From positions 62,001-126,000 of the forward strand of contig CANMOZ010000006.1 in assembly GCA_947499545.1 (NCBI GenBank): a stretch of DNA of 64,000 nucleotides. Direction: 5' to 3'. The position numbers and the translations under genes were made by a program. The notes beneath the pieces were generated by a model. The model searched no databases. It was not told the DNA's origin and saw nothing but the letters and a program-made list of their open reading frames with translations. The stretch is from an uncultured Saccharospirillaceae bacterium (GTDB taxonomy: Bacteria > Pseudomonadota > Gammaproteobacteria > Pseudomonadales > Oceanobacteraceae). Below are positions 55,411 to 64,000 of this stretch, in pieces. Position 1 is the first letter of the stretch. Each line of letters starts with the position of its first letter.

Positions 55411-56337
55411 TCAAAAAATGGTAACTGGCATAAGGGTGAACCCCTTATTTTTCAATCCAAGCACTAACCCTTCATCACCGACCAAATGCAATGCACCCAC
55501 AGCTACCGTTACCAGTCCTTGTGTTTTTTCCAACTCCAACTCTATCGCCGTTAACATTTTTTTGTTCCGGTTGATCAGCGCTAACTCGTTAAACTTTTTT
55601 TTCATTTCTGGGGTCATATCTTCATTGTACGTTTCGTTAACCTGTTCGATAGCTGAAAGATCTTCAGATAAGTACGCATCCAACAACGGCTTTAATGGAC
55701 GATCAGTACGGTCAACTAGCTCTATCGTTTCTTTTAACATCTGAACTTGCTCTTCAAGCGTAAACCCATCAAAAATAGCCAACTGAGCATCAATGTTTTC
55801 TAGAGCACAAATCTTACGCTGCTCTTTAAGAGCATAAACATATAACTGTTGGTCCATCGCCAATGCATTTTTTTCTTCCGTAGCCATTACAAGGGTTGTT
55901 GCCACAGCCCAGGGCTTCAGCCGACCAAATTGACCCTCAGAAATGCCTCGTTGTTTCATTGCTTTCGACAGTTGCTGATAGGTGTCAGGCCCAACAATAT
56001 TGTGAACCCTCTGATTATTAGGCAGCATCATGCCTTGGGCAACGGCCATCATCGTTGATGCATTGAGTTCCAACTCTAGACAAAGGGTTTCAGAATTCTT
56101 TATATGACCTTTAACCGTTTTGATGACAGGCGATAATTCAGGGTTACCAAGATGGATTGTTCCAAACAAATACCCCTCCTCCTGACCATCACGTAGGATT
56201 TTCCAAAGGAGCGCAGAATCGGACGTTTTTTTCTGCTCAACACCTTGTTCTGGTGGTTTAGCCAAAAGATGGTTATTGGCTAATATCCCTAACCAACAAA
56301 TAAAAGCAGAGACAACGTAATGTCGCATTGGGTGCAT
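55411..56337 (-). CDS. TraB/GumN family protein
   Basis: A 308-residue secreted protein with a signal-like N-terminus. The TraB/GumN landmarks are present: WKILRDGQEEGYLFGTIHLG, SETLCLELELNASTM, and a C-terminal VTVAVGALHLVGDEGLV. The GTIH and GALHL motifs carry the conserved Gly/His pairs thought to bind metal in this family. The function in bacteria is unclear. It is followed by the alpha/beta hydrolase. Confidence 0.85.
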   Translation of the reverse strand: MHPMRHYVVSAFICWLGILANNHLLAKPPEQGVEQKKTSDSALLWKILRDGQEEGYLFGTIHLGNPELSPVIKTVKGHIKNSETLCLELELNASTMMAVAQGMMLPNNQRVHNIVGPDTYQQLSKAMKQRGISEGQFGRLKPWAVATTLVMATEEKNALAMDQQLYVYALKEQRKICALENIDAQLAIFDGFTLEEQVQMLKETIELVDRTDRPLKPLLDAYLSEDLSAIEQVNETYNEDMTPEMKKKFNELALINRNKKMLTAIELELEKTQGLVTVAVGALHLVGDEGLVLGLKNKGFTLMPVTIF

Positions 56338-56488
56338 CTTAGATACCCGATCAGTGGCTTATTGTCTAAGTTTATACCGGCCACATGCCACGAGCACCCT
56401 ATTTTTTCAACGTCTGACTTGATCAAGGGCAATTTGGCTAATGAGAGGCACCCAACAGAGGGTCTATTGCTTTATGATAATCGAATTA

Positions 56489-56938
56489 TCAAGGAGATAT
56501 GGTTTTTTGCAGGCTCCCGCACCCTGAAGCGACTACATCACACTCAATGCATATAACAGTCGCGGTCCCAACCCCTAGCTCAATCAACTGCCCTTCGACT
56601 AACAGAGAAGTTAGACGCCCTACCAATGGCTGATGACAAACCAATAAAACCGTCTCAAAGGATTCTTTAGCAAGAGAATCGATGACAGCTGATGGGTCTT
56701 CCCCAGGTGTAATGGCTGCATCCAGTCGCTCAGATGCACAGTTCACGGATTGCTTCACAATAGACCAAGTCTGCTGAGCCCTTAAATAAGGGCTCACCCA
56801 AACCAAATCAAAGTGCTGCCCCTCAAGCTGGCTTGCTGTTCGAGCCACTTCGTCAACCCCTGCCTCAGACAAGGGCCGTACTTCATCAGTGGGAGCGTTA
56901 AAGCTTGCGTTTCCATGTCTCATTAAAAAGAGTTTCAT
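56489..56938 (-). CDS. sixA: phosphohistidine phosphatase SixA
   Basis: A 149-residue histidine phosphatase-superfamily enzyme that removes phosphate from phosphohistidine in phosphotransfer proteins. The RHG motif (LMRHGNASF) and the second His (LVCHQPLVGRL) are intact. It overlaps DUF4389 by 4 bases, and the gpsA-DUF4389-sixA order is that of Pseudomonas. Confidence 0.9.
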   Translation of the reverse strand: MKLFLMRHGNASFNAPTDEVRPLSEAGVDEVARTASQLEGQHFDLVWVSPYLRAQQTWSIVKQSVNCASERLDAAITPGEDPSAVIDSLAKESFETVLLVCHQPLVGRLTSLLVEGQLIELGVGTATVICIECDVVASGCGSLQKTISP

Positions 56939-57375
56939 GTTAAACGCTCACTGTTATTCTCATCTTTTGCATCCGTTTCGCTAGAAGCATGATTAGAATT
57001 CACCCTGTCTGCTGACAGCTCCTCTTCCATGATATTTGAGGGTGAAGGCATTGTTTCTTCATTTTCATTGGAAGTTGAAGCAGAATCCGAATAAATCCTA
57101 CTTGGCTCAGGCCAATCTTTAAAAGGGAAAGGCTTCTCCGACTCGCAACCACCAACATACGTGATAATCTGCTGGGCAAACTGCGACAGACTATCGACAA
57201 AGCGTTGCAATCCTGCGTTAGGGCTTCCCGAAAAAAGCACAAATAACAATTGAGAAATGGTGAGCACCCAAACCAGCACATCCAACAAACTAAAAAGCAC
57301 CAGAAACACAAGAGAGAAAAAGGTTCTTACCCAAAAACTTTCTGAGCGGATGTTTGCTTTAAACGAATTTTGCAC
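56935..57375 (-). CDS. DUF4389 membrane protein
   Basis: A 146-residue protein with two closely spaced transmembrane helices (residues about 15-50) and a hydrophilic Ser/Glu/Asn-rich C-terminal tail. The helix region and the RFVDSLSQFAQQIITYVG segment match DUF4389. In Pseudomonas it lies between gpsA and sixA, as here. The function is unknown. Confidence 0.85.
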   Translation of the reverse strand: MQNSFKANIRSESFWVRTFFSLVFLVLFSLLDVLVWVLTISQLLFVLFSGSPNAGLQRFVDSLSQFAQQIITYVGGCESEKPFPFKDWPEPSRIYSDSASTSNENEETMPSPSNIMEEELSADRVNSNHASSETDAKDENNSERLT

Positions 57376-57457
57376 TGCTTTCTCCTTTTATACTTCACTC
57401 AATACGTAAACTAACCTTAAACAGCATTTATATGCGATTATCGCTTTCCAGCATACA

Positions 57458-58483
57458 CTAAAAACTTTTTGGGAGAATAAATTCAACATCAGATGAGGGA
57501 TCTCCCCCCATCATTTGGCGAGACATGTCGGATGGTGACTTACCTTCAAACAGCACTTGATACAGACCATTCACAAGCGGCATATATATTTGGTCTCGCT
57601 CGGCGCGATCGCGAACAATTTTAAGGGTATTAACCCCTTCCGCCACTTCTCCTAATTCTTCAACCGCTTCCTCTAACGTCGTGCCTTTTCCAAGCGCGTA
57701 GCCAACACGATAGTTACGACTTAAAGGCGAAGTACAGGTTGCAACCAAGTCACCAACGCCCGCTAGCCCAAGAAAGGTCATCGGATTAGCGCCCATTGCA
57801 ACCGCAAATCGACTCATTTCCGCTAGGCTTCTGGTTATCAGCATACTCTTGGTATTTTCACCAAAACCAAGGGCTGCAGCCATCCCAGATACAATGGCAT
57901 AAATATTCTTTAACGCTCCGCCCAGCTCAACGCCAAATCGATCTGCGTTAACATAGACCCGAAAGTAATCACAAGACAAAAGTCTTTGGATTTGGTCTCT
58001 CACTAATTTGTCCTGACTGGCAATCACCGTCGCAGCCGGCTGACGCTGACCAATTTCTTTTGCGAGGTTTGGGCCACTCAACACACCCAAAGGATTTTTG
58101 GGAAAATAGGTCTTAATCAGTTCGCTCATCAGCAGAAAACCTTCAGGCTCAATGCCCTTGGTCGTACTTACCAAAACCTGGGATTCCTGCACTAAAGGCT
58201 GAAGCTGCTCACAGAGAGAGCGGACAGATTGACTGGGTACCGATATAAAAAGAACATCAGCAGAGCGAACAGCTTTAACTAAGTCATCTGTTGCTGCTAA
58301 TGATGAATTCAGTTGGACACCTGGCAAATACAGATAGTTGGTGTGGCTGTCATTAATCTCAGACACCCGCTCCTCGTTTCTCATCCAAAGTGTAGCCTTA
58401 TGACCATTTTCAGATAAGATATTGCCTAGGGCAGTGCCAAAACTGCCGCCACCAAGGACAGTCGCTTTCAATGATGGTGTCAT
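57458..58483 (-). CDS. gpsA: glycerol-3-phosphate dehydrogenase [NAD(P)+]
   Basis: Reduces dihydroxyacetone phosphate to sn-glycerol 3-phosphate for phospholipid synthesis. The 341-residue protein has the Rossmann GGGSFGTALGNILSENGH near the start, VSTTKGIEPEG, LSGPNLAKEI and GGALKNIYAIVSGMAAALG with the catalytic Lys. It follows the STAS-protein gene by 18 bases on the same strand, so it may share that transcript. Confidence 0.97.
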   Translation of the reverse strand: MTPSLKATVLGGGSFGTALGNILSENGHKATLWMRNEERVSEINDSHTNYLYLPGVQLNSSLAATDDLVKAVRSADVLFISVPSQSVRSLCEQLQPLVQESQVLVSTTKGIEPEGFLLMSELIKTYFPKNPLGVLSGPNLAKEIGQRQPAATVIASQDKLVRDQIQRLLSCDYFRVYVNADRFGVELGGALKNIYAIVSGMAAALGFGENTKSMLITRSLAEMSRFAVAMGANPMTFLGLAGVGDLVATCTSPLSRNYRVGYALGKGTTLEEAVEELGEVAEGVNTLKIVRDRAERDQIYMPLVNGLYQVLFEGKSPSDMSRQMMGGDPSSDVEFILPKSF

Positions 58484-58501
58484 TTAATTCTTGCTCGACA
58501 G

Positions 58502-59008
58502 TTAGGGATGGTTCGACTCTTGCTCAAGAGAATCCACTAAAACTTGAAAGGCTTGACGATTGCTTTCATTCAAAGACATCAAAGTTTTATGTGCTTCCAG
58601 AACTTTACACCGGACAGCCTCTTCGTGTAATTCAGGCGCAGGCAGCTCATTTAATTCATCTGACTGACTCAGAACATGATCTACGATATAAAAAACCTGC
58701 TCGAAACCCATCGAGTCTAGAATCTTGCTGATGTCGTCATTACTTGAAACGATGGTGGGTTTAACCAGTGATCGATGCTGAGCCATGATCGATATTTTAG
58801 CCAACAAGCCCAACATAGTACTGTCAATACCCACCGCCTCTGTCAGATCAATAAGGGCCGAGCGATAATCGCCTGCCAAAAACATATTTTCTATAAACTG
58901 ATCGAAAGCAGTGCTCAGATTCAAACGCACATCGCCTTCTAACTTAAGTATGTAAACACCATTTGATGTAGCAGAGAGCACCTTACCGCTTTGCATCGGT
59001 TGTTTCAC
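58502..59008 (-). CDS. STAS-domain anti-sigma factor antagonist
   Basis: A 168-residue protein with a SpoIIAA-like STAS domain in residues 5-110 (YILKLEGDVRLNLSTAF, then ALIDLTEAVGIDSTMLGLLAKI). Ser63 in the DST segment (62-64) is the expected phosphorylation site. The C-terminal 50 residues are a helical extension. It lies 88 bases after the REC-PP2C phosphatase on the same strand, so the phosphatase probably dephosphorylates this protein in a partner switch. No matching anti-sigma kinase is in the window. Confidence 0.85.
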   Translation of the reverse strand: MKQPMQSGKVLSATSNGVYILKLEGDVRLNLSTAFDQFIENMFLAGDYRSALIDLTEAVGIDSTMLGLLAKISIMAQHRSLVKPTIVSSNDDISKILDSMGFEQVFYIVDHVLSQSDELNELPAPELHEEAVRCKVLEAHKTLMSLNESNRQAFQVLVDSLEQESNHP

Positions 59009-59096
59009 TCCAGCTTGTTTTGCGTCTTACCATTAAAACCAATACGCCCATATATTAATGACATCTCCGACCTACTCATCCATTGTTAATGGAACA

Positions 59097-60359
59097 TCAA
59101 GAGGCAGAAATGCTTAGTAATGCTATATCATCAGGAAGCTCGTGTTGACCCAGGCAATAGCTTTTTATGATTTCAGTCAAATGCCCCGTCGTCATAAAGT
59201 CAGAAGCGGCCATATCAAGCAAATTAGCTTCCTTTTCACTTAAACTCAACGCATTCATCACTTCCAGCACCCCGTCAGAACAGCAATGCAAACTAAAGGG
59301 AGGCCGTAATGAAATCGTCTTTTCCTCGCAATAGAGTGACTCCATCAACCCAACCGGCATACCACTGCACTCTAAAAAGCGGGCTTTTTGTTCTACGCAA
59401 AGAATGGGCCGAGGATAATGCCCAGCAACACAGTAGGTCAACTCTGCCTGACTGCTATCGTATAATCCTGCAAAACAGGTCAAAAACTTCCCTAAATTTG
59501 CTGTACGCAAATCTTGATGTATACGAGTCAGTAGATTTAATGGGGTAATGGTCAGCTGGCTGTCCAATTTTGCTTCTTCAAAAAACCGCAGGACGCTTGA
59601 TTTTAGTAGTACCGTAGCCAGTGCGGATGAAGCTCCATGGCCGGAAACATCTGCCATATAAAAAAAAGTACGACTTTCATCAATGGCTTGGTAGTCCAGG
59701 AAATCCCCACTCAATACCAATGAAGGCACCAATAAGTGCTGACAACGAATACCTGATGTAAGAACAACATCTTGTGCTGGCAGCATATTCGTTTGTACAC
59801 TGCGCGCTGCAACCTGATCTTCTTCCAGCATCCTAAGACTTCTTTTTAGCTCTGCATTCGTTTGCTCTAGCTGAGCCCTGTAGCGCTCATTTTGTGCAAC
59901 TAAATCTGCCTGGGCTAATGAACGCTCAATGGCATGAACCAGGACTTCCAAATTAACGATTGGCTTTACCAGATAATCCGATGCACCTAGCCGCAAGGCT
60001 GACACCACATCATCCATATCACCTGCCCCAGACACCACCACAACAGGTACACCAGGCCACTGATCGCGAATCTTACCCAGCAGTGTCAAACCATCCATTC
60101 CAGGCATTTTGAGATCGCAAACAACCAACTCTGTCTCTGCTGGTTCTATGCGATTTAAAGCTTCAACGGCCGAACCGGCTCTATCAACGATGTACCCACT
60201 GTCATCGAGATACTCAACAATTGAGTCCAAAACCAAAGGATCATCATCCACTACAAGTAGGCGTCGTTCCTGTGATTGAACAGATACGTCTACCTTTGCT
60301 GCAAGTGCAGTCACCGCCCTACACCTCTCGTAATCGGAGAGGCGCAACCATAACCCCAT
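59097..60359 (-). CDS. response regulator with PP2C (RsbU-type) phosphatase domain
   Basis: A protein of about 420 residues: receiver domain at the start (LLVVDDDPLVLDSIVEYL; phosphoacceptor Asp near residue 82 in VVCDLKMPGMDG; LVKPI), a coiled linker, then an SpoIIE/PP2C serine phosphatase (SGDFLDYQAI, MADVSGHGASSALAT, CSDGVLEVMN) ending at the stop. There is no C-terminal HATPase kinase, unlike the Pseudomonas HsbR layout. The start is uncertain: the ATG at 60359 or the GTG at 60314; the frame is open up to 60446, which would run into the PilZ gene. The STAS gene lies immediately downstream. Confidence 0.88.
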   Translation of the reverse strand: MGLWLRLSDYERCRAVTALAAKVDVSVQSQERRLLVVDDDPLVLDSIVEYLDDSGYIVDRAGSAVEALNRIEPAETELVVCDLKMPGMDGLTLLGKIRDQWPGVPVVVVSGAGDMDDVVSALRLGASDYLVKPIVNLEVLVHAIERSLAQADLVAQNERYRAQLEQTNAELKRSLRMLEEDQVAARSVQTNMLPAQDVVLTSGIRCQHLLVPSLVLSGDFLDYQAIDESRTFFYMADVSGHGASSALATVLLKSSVLRFFEEAKLDSQLTITPLNLLTRIHQDLRTANLGKFLTCFAGLYDSSQAELTYCVAGHYPRPILCVEQKARFLECSGMPVGLMESLYCEEKTISLRPPFSLHCCSDGVLEVMNALSLSEKEANLLDMAASDFMTTGHLTEIIKSYCLGQHELPDDIALLSISAS

Positions 60360-60438
60360 TTTTCTACTCAAACAAGGTACAACTTTGACACTGGGCTTAC
60401 ACTTAAATACATTGAAGAAAAAACAAAAAGGTAGCCAC

Positions 60439-60759
60439 ATGACCACCCCCTCAAGAGAGTACGATGAAAAACGTGACTTTATTCGAATGAAAGTCGACAG
60501 TCCGATGCGAATAGAAGTGGAGGGTCATCCCTCTATTGCCTGTACCTGCCATGATCTCAGCAGCACAGGCGTGCGCTTCGTTCTAGAACACGAAATGACC
60601 AAGGGTGAGGAAGCGAGAATCATTATTCCTTCCAATAGACATCAGCTTCCACCGTTACACGCTATTATTAAAATCCTTAGAAAAGAGGAGTCCACCAAGG
60701 GGTATGTATATGGTGCCCGCATTGTCAGCATTCTCGACGGCCCCAATAATCGCCGTTGA
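60439..60759 (+). CDS. PilZ domain c-di-GMP receptor
   Basis: A 106-residue single-domain protein. The c-di-GMP motifs are intact: RDFIR (R12 to R16, the RxxxR) and DLSSTG (D39-S41-G44, the DxSxxG). Such single-domain PilZ proteins act as cyclic-di-GMP sensors. It is divergent from the REC-PP2C gene, about 80 bases away, and the region between holds both promoters. I chose the ATG at 60439 because it starts in front of REYDEKRDF; the open frame extends upstream to 60385. Confidence 0.92.
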   Translation: MTTPSREYDEKRDFIRMKVDSPMRIEVEGHPSIACTCHDLSSTGVRFVLEHEMTKGEEARIIIPSNRHQLPPLHAIIKILRKEESTKGYVYGARIVSILDGPNNRR

Positions 60760-60785
60760 TCACCTCTTCTTAAGCATTTAACCAC

Positions 60786-60814
60786 CTAGGGCTTGGTGTT
60801 TTTCCCAGCCCTAG
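60786..60814 (+). terminator. hairpin between the PilZ gene and uup
   Basis: CTAGGGCT pairs with AGCCCTAG, with a short bulged inner stem and a T-rich loop, 27 bases after the PilZ stop. No T-tract follows it. Confidence 0.4.
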
Positions 60815-60878
60815 ATACACAGCCATCGTCATAGTGGTAAACTGGCGCTAATTAAAGATGGTTAACTGAGATTCCGCT

Positions 60879-62819
60879 ATGGCCTTAATGGTCCTTGATC
60901 AACTGTCGCTCGCTTTTGGCGATCAAGTGCTTCTAAATAACATTCAGTACAGTATTGAACCAGGCCAAAGAATCGCCCTGGTTGGACGCAATGGTGCTGG
61001 AAAATCCAGCCTGCTGAAAATTCTGGATGGGCGCCTAACTCCTGACGGCGGCCATATACGCCAAGACAAAGATTTGACCGTTCGCACCCTAGAGCAAGAG
61101 TTGCCAGAAGCCGTTGACATGACGCTCTTTGAAGTGGTTGCTGAAGGACTAGGTGATCTGGGGCACGATTTAAAGCGATATCATGAGCTCTTACATCACG
61201 CTGAATCAGAAGCAGCCCTCAAAGAACTTGAGTACTTACAGGAGTCAATTGAACGCCAAGACGGATGGCGCTTTGATCAGAAAGTCCAGAAAACCTTAGA
61301 GCAATTGCAATTGGACCCTGAGGCGACCCTCTCTTCACTCTCTGGTGGCTGGAGACGCAGAGTGATGCTTGGCCAAGCTCTGGTGGCTGAACCCGATATT
61401 TTATTGTTGGACGAACCAACCAACCACCTTGATATTCCTGCCATACAATGGCTCGAAGACCAACTTCTCGATTTTAACGGCACGTTGATTTTCATCAGCC
61501 ACGACCGTCAATTCCTTGATCGGATTGCAACTCATATCATAGAGCTGGATCGCGGCGAGCTTTACCACCACCCTGGGGAGTACGCTCAATTTTTGGATCG
61601 TCGCACTAAGAGGCTCGAAGATGAAGACAGAGCTAATAGCTTGCAAGACCAGAAGCTGGCTGAAGAAGAAACTTGGATACGACAAGGAATCAAAGCTCGT
61701 CGAACGCGTAACGAAGGACGGGTACGAGCATTAAAGGCCCTACGTCAAACACGCAGTCAGCGCGTTAACCTTCAAGGCAAAGCCAACATGGCAGTTGAAG
61801 TAGACAACCTGTCAGGAAAAAAAGTCTTAGAAGCGCAGCACCTCAGTTTCCAACACGCGGGCGCTGAAAACCCCATCATTCAAAATTTTGACGCGCTTGT
61901 TATCAGGGGCGATAGAATCGGTCTACTAGGTGCAAATGGGTGTGGAAAATCCACTCTTATCAAATTGCTGCTTGATGAACTTACCCCTAGCAGCGGTAAA
62001 GTAAAACAGGGCTCGCAACTAACGATTGGGTATTTTGATCAACTTCGGGCGGCTGTCGACCCTGAGAAAAACATCATTGAAAACGTCTCCCAAGGGCGCG
62101 AATTTATAACCATCAATAATAAAAACAGACATATATACAGTTATTTATCTGATTTTCTGTTTACCCCTGAACGAGCTCGCACACCCGTCAAGGCTTTGTC
62201 TGGCGGAGAACATAATCGAGTCATGCTCGCCAAGCTTTTCAGTAAACCCTGCAACATGATGATCCTGGACGAGCCAACGAATGACCTAGACGTCGACACC
62301 CTAGAACTGCTTGAAGAGTTACTGGCCGACTTTCCCGGCACTCTGATCATCGCCAGTCACGATCGTGCATTCCTTGACGCTGTGGTTAGTGAGTTATGGG
62401 TATTTGAAGGGGAAGGAAACATTACCCAGCACGTAGGTGGTTATTCCGATTGGTACGCTCGCGGAAATCGTTTAAACGACCCAAGCGCGACAAACCACAC
62501 TTCCACAGAAAAGGATATTACTCAAGTTAAAATCGCTAGTGTAGAAGCAGATTCCAATCAAGTAAAAACCAAGCGCGCAAACACGAAGCTTTCCTATAAG
62601 CTACAACGTGAGCTGGATGCATTACCGGCAGAAATAGAACAACAAGAAGCAAAAGTTAATGCCCTGAAAACCGCTTCAGAATCACCTGACTTTTACAACA
62701 AACCTAATCAAGAAGTATTAGAACTTCTAGCAGAACTCCAACAAGCTCAATCCGAATTAGAAATTCTTGAAAATCGTTGGTTAGAGCTTGAAGCCATGCA
62801 AGAGGAACTGTCTAAGTGA
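60879..62819 (+). CDS. uup: ABC-F ATPase Uup
   Basis: A cytoplasmic ABC-F protein with two ATPase domains and no membrane part, 646 residues against 635 for E. coli Uup. Both Walker A motifs (GRNGAGKSS and GANGCGKST), both LSGG signatures and the inter-domain linker WIRQGIKARRTRNEGRVRAL are present. The C-terminal coiled coil (KLSYKLQRELDALPAEIEQQ) is the Uup-specific DNA-binding part. Uup influences transposon excision and ribosome or replication function. The following gene starts inside its stop codon. Confidence 0.95.
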   Translation: MALMVLDQLSLAFGDQVLLNNIQYSIEPGQRIALVGRNGAGKSSLLKILDGRLTPDGGHIRQDKDLTVRTLEQELPEAVDMTLFEVVAEGLGDLGHDLKRYHELLHHAESEAALKELEYLQESIERQDGWRFDQKVQKTLEQLQLDPEATLSSLSGGWRRRVMLGQALVAEPDILLLDEPTNHLDIPAIQWLEDQLLDFNGTLIFISHDRQFLDRIATHIIELDRGELYHHPGEYAQFLDRRTKRLEDEDRANSLQDQKLAEEETWIRQGIKARRTRNEGRVRALKALRQTRSQRVNLQGKANMAVEVDNLSGKKVLEAQHLSFQHAGAENPIIQNFDALVIRGDRIGLLGANGCGKSTLIKLLLDELTPSSGKVKQGSQLTIGYFDQLRAAVDPEKNIIENVSQGREFITINNKNRHIYSYLSDFLFTPERARTPVKALSGGEHNRVMLAKLFSKPCNMMILDEPTNDLDVDTLELLEELLADFPGTLIIASHDRAFLDAVVSELWVFEGEGNITQHVGGYSDWYARGNRLNDPSATNHTSTEKDITQVKIASVEADSNQVKTKRANTKLSYKLQRELDALPAEIEQQEAKVNALKTASESPDFYNKPNQEVLELLAELQQAQSELEILENRWLELEAMQEELSK

Positions 62820-63325
62820 ATTGGCTGATCATTATTGCTGTGTTGCTGGTCATTGCTGGTGGGTTTGCCTGGATAAAACCTTCAAAAAGAGAGGTTCGCC
62901 AGGCTCAATGGCGGCAAGCAGCAATACAAAACAAACTTGAAATTAAAATGATCCAATTTTTACCGGACGCTAAAGAAACCGGCATACATTCAACCCCGAG
63001 TGGCGTTCGATACAGATGGATTAATCCTCAAAAAAAAATCACCGAAGAAGTGCTGATTTGGTCAATAACCCGAGAAAAGGGTTGGTATAATCAGGATCTA
63101 CCAGAAGGCTGGTATTGGGAATTTCCAATCAGACCCCACGATGCGCCTGCTGCTGATATTCAGCAAGCAGCCATCAATGCGATTAATACTCTTCCTTTGC
63201 TTGAATCGAGCGTCATAAACATCAACGTTTCAACCCTTGGCAGTGCCGTAATTTGGGATGAAGCTAATCAAGCATTCGATGCAAAACAGCTAGCGGATTA
63301 TTTACAAAATTTAGGAACAGCTTAG
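62816..63325 (+). CDS. membrane-anchored protein of unknown function, coupled to uup
   Basis: A 169-residue protein with one N-terminal transmembrane helix (LIIIAVLLVIAGGFAWI) and a soluble domain rich in Trp and Ile (KGWYNQDLPEGWYWEFP). I recall that a hypothetical gene follows uup in Pseudomonas as well, but I do not recognise a named family. The GTG start overlaps the uup stop (GTGA), so translation is coupled. Confidence 0.7.
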   Translation: MNWLIIIAVLLVIAGGFAWIKPSKREVRQAQWRQAAIQNKLEIKMIQFLPDAKETGIHSTPSGVRYRWINPQKKITEEVLIWSITREKGWYNQDLPEGWYWEFPIRPHDAPAADIQQAAINAINTLPLLESSVININVSTLGSAVIWDEANQAFDAKQLADYLQNLGTA

Positions 63326-63348
63326 ACGAGAACCGTAGAAATAAATTT

Positions 63349-63391
63349 GAGAATGCCACGCACAACACTAGCACGCGATTAAGGCATTCTC
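63349..63391 (+). terminator. inverted repeat after the uup operon
   Basis: GAGAATGCC and GGCATTCTC form a perfect 9-bp inverted repeat with a 25-base spacer, starting 24 bases after the stop. It may be a terminator or a regulatory site. Confidence 0.4.
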
Positions 63392-63551
63392 TAGAAGCCC
63401 CATGCCCTCTAGCCTGAAAAAGATTCGGTATATTGACCGCCGTCAATCCCTCAAAAAAACACGCTCATACGGGATTGCAATAAAAGTCATTTCTTTTACC
63501 ATTACCCTCCAAACACAGTAGATATTCTTAACCAACACGGAGGTCATGGAT

Positions 63552-64000
63552 ATGTTTACCATAAAATCACAAAAATTACATACAAAAAAACTTTTAAACC
63601 CTAAAGATAAAGCACAACATTTTGGGCTAGGATTACTTTGCTGCTTAGCGCTCAATGTTGAGTCTAAAGATTTACCTAACTACGAATTTGTTGACATAGG
63701 AACGCTTGGTGGCCAATCTTCTGTAGCAACGGCCATCAATGAAAAACGCCAAGTGGTCGGCTGGAGCACTGTTTCAAAGGAAGAGAACTGCATCAGCATG
63801 GCTGGCACAGAGCCCTGTAAAGTTGGTTTTTTTTGGTACGATGCCGGCTTTGACACCATTGCAGCATTATCTGAAGGCGTTGATAGAATCACACCGACTG
63901 CCATCAATGACGAAGGAAAAGTCGTTGGCTATCAACAAGATTACCGCCTTGAAGACAATCGCATTCAAGTCCATATTCAGCCTTTGATGTGGCAATCAGG
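63552..64000 (+). CDS. HAF-repeat secreted protein, N-terminal part (3' end outside window)
   Basis: The frame runs to the window edge with no stop, so it is partial (about 149 residues visible). GGAGG lies 8 bases before the ATG at 63552; an ATG at 63546 is too close to it. A hydrophobic segment (FGLGLLCCLALNV, about residues 24-36) after a basic N-terminus may be a signal peptide. The mature part has the HAF-repeat pattern: FVDIGTLGGQSSVATAINEK, then RQVVGWS, and later TAINDEGKVVGY. HAF proteins are extracellular repeat proteins of unknown function, often with a C-terminal sorting tag. Confidence 0.75.
   Translation, partial: MFTIKSQKLHTKKLLNPKDKAQHFGLGLLCCLALNVESKDLPNYEFVDIGTLGGQSSVATAINEKRQVVGWSTVSKEENCISMAGTEPCKVGFFWYDAGFDTIAALSEGVDRITPTAINDEGKVVGYQQDYRLEDNRIQVHIQPLMWQS

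Overview
The window looks like a piece of chromosome from a gammaproteobacterium of the Pseudomonadales/Oceanospirillales type, probably marine or brackish. The evidence is a set of gene orders familiar from Pseudomonas and its marine relatives (rluB-scpB-scpA-trpS-yciO-rnm; gpsA-DUF4389-sixA; prmB-aroC-MFS; dusB-fis-purH-purD), a NhaD sodium/proton antiporter, RapA, CysB, Fis and YbfE. Base composition is moderate by eye. Most of the window is single-copy housekeeping sequence. I found no rRNA, tRNA, CRISPR array, insertion sequence or prophage.

Layout. 1-3.5 kb: the end of an HDOD protein and rapA. 3.5-6.4 kb: a loosely packed accessory stretch with a MaoC-like hydratase, a small orphan gene, a PAP2-like membrane protein and a small secreted protein. 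6.4-12.7 kb: nhaD, a Lon-family protease, ybfE, cysB and a universal stress protein. 12.8-22.1 kb: a 58-residue HTH gene, an O-methyltransferase, a DUF72 protein, DAHP synthase, two GGDEF diguanylate cyclases, a small outer-membrane-like protein, a YdcF-like protein, DUF2333 and a PCuAC copper chaperone. 22.2-29.5 kb: aroQ, prmA, a zinc-ribbon/DUF3426 protein, dusB-fis and purH-purD. AccB and accC, which usually sit between aroQ and prmA, are absent here.

29.6-34.3 kb is the clearest accessory patch, AT-richer by eye. It holds two orphan family-3 solute-binding proteins, a 148-bp repeat carrying the severed 3' end of a third copy, two unassigned membrane-anchored or secreted proteins, a DsbG-like thioredoxin-fold protein, and a phosphatase-like gene broken by a single frameshift.

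34.3-43.9 kb: a first tryptophanyl-tRNA synthetase, DUF1461, dinG, then the minus-strand run prmB-aroC-MFS-DUF6489, and a patatin/DUF4892 pair. 44-53 kb: a DUF885 lipoprotein and a secreted cyclophilin converge on the chromosome-segregation and translation cluster rluB-scpB-scpA-trpS-yciO-rnm. The TrpRS in that cluster is a second, different type with a four-cysteine motif like the iron-sulphur TrpRS of Thermotoga. 53-58.5 kb: yciB, an SH3 membrane protein, a hydrolase, a GumN-like protein and sixA-DUF4389-gpsA. 58.5-60.8 kb: a signalling block of STAS protein, REC-PP2C phosphatase and PilZ protein. 60.9-64 kb: uup, a membrane-anchored partner, and the start of a HAF-repeat protein cut by the window edge.

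Signalling by cyclic-di-GMP recurs (two cyclases and one PilZ receptor). The shikimate pathway is represented by three scattered genes (DAHP synthase, aroQ, aroC). I see no convincing complete new system. The best leads are the solute-binding-protein relic patch, the paired TrpRS types and the kinase-less partner-switch block.
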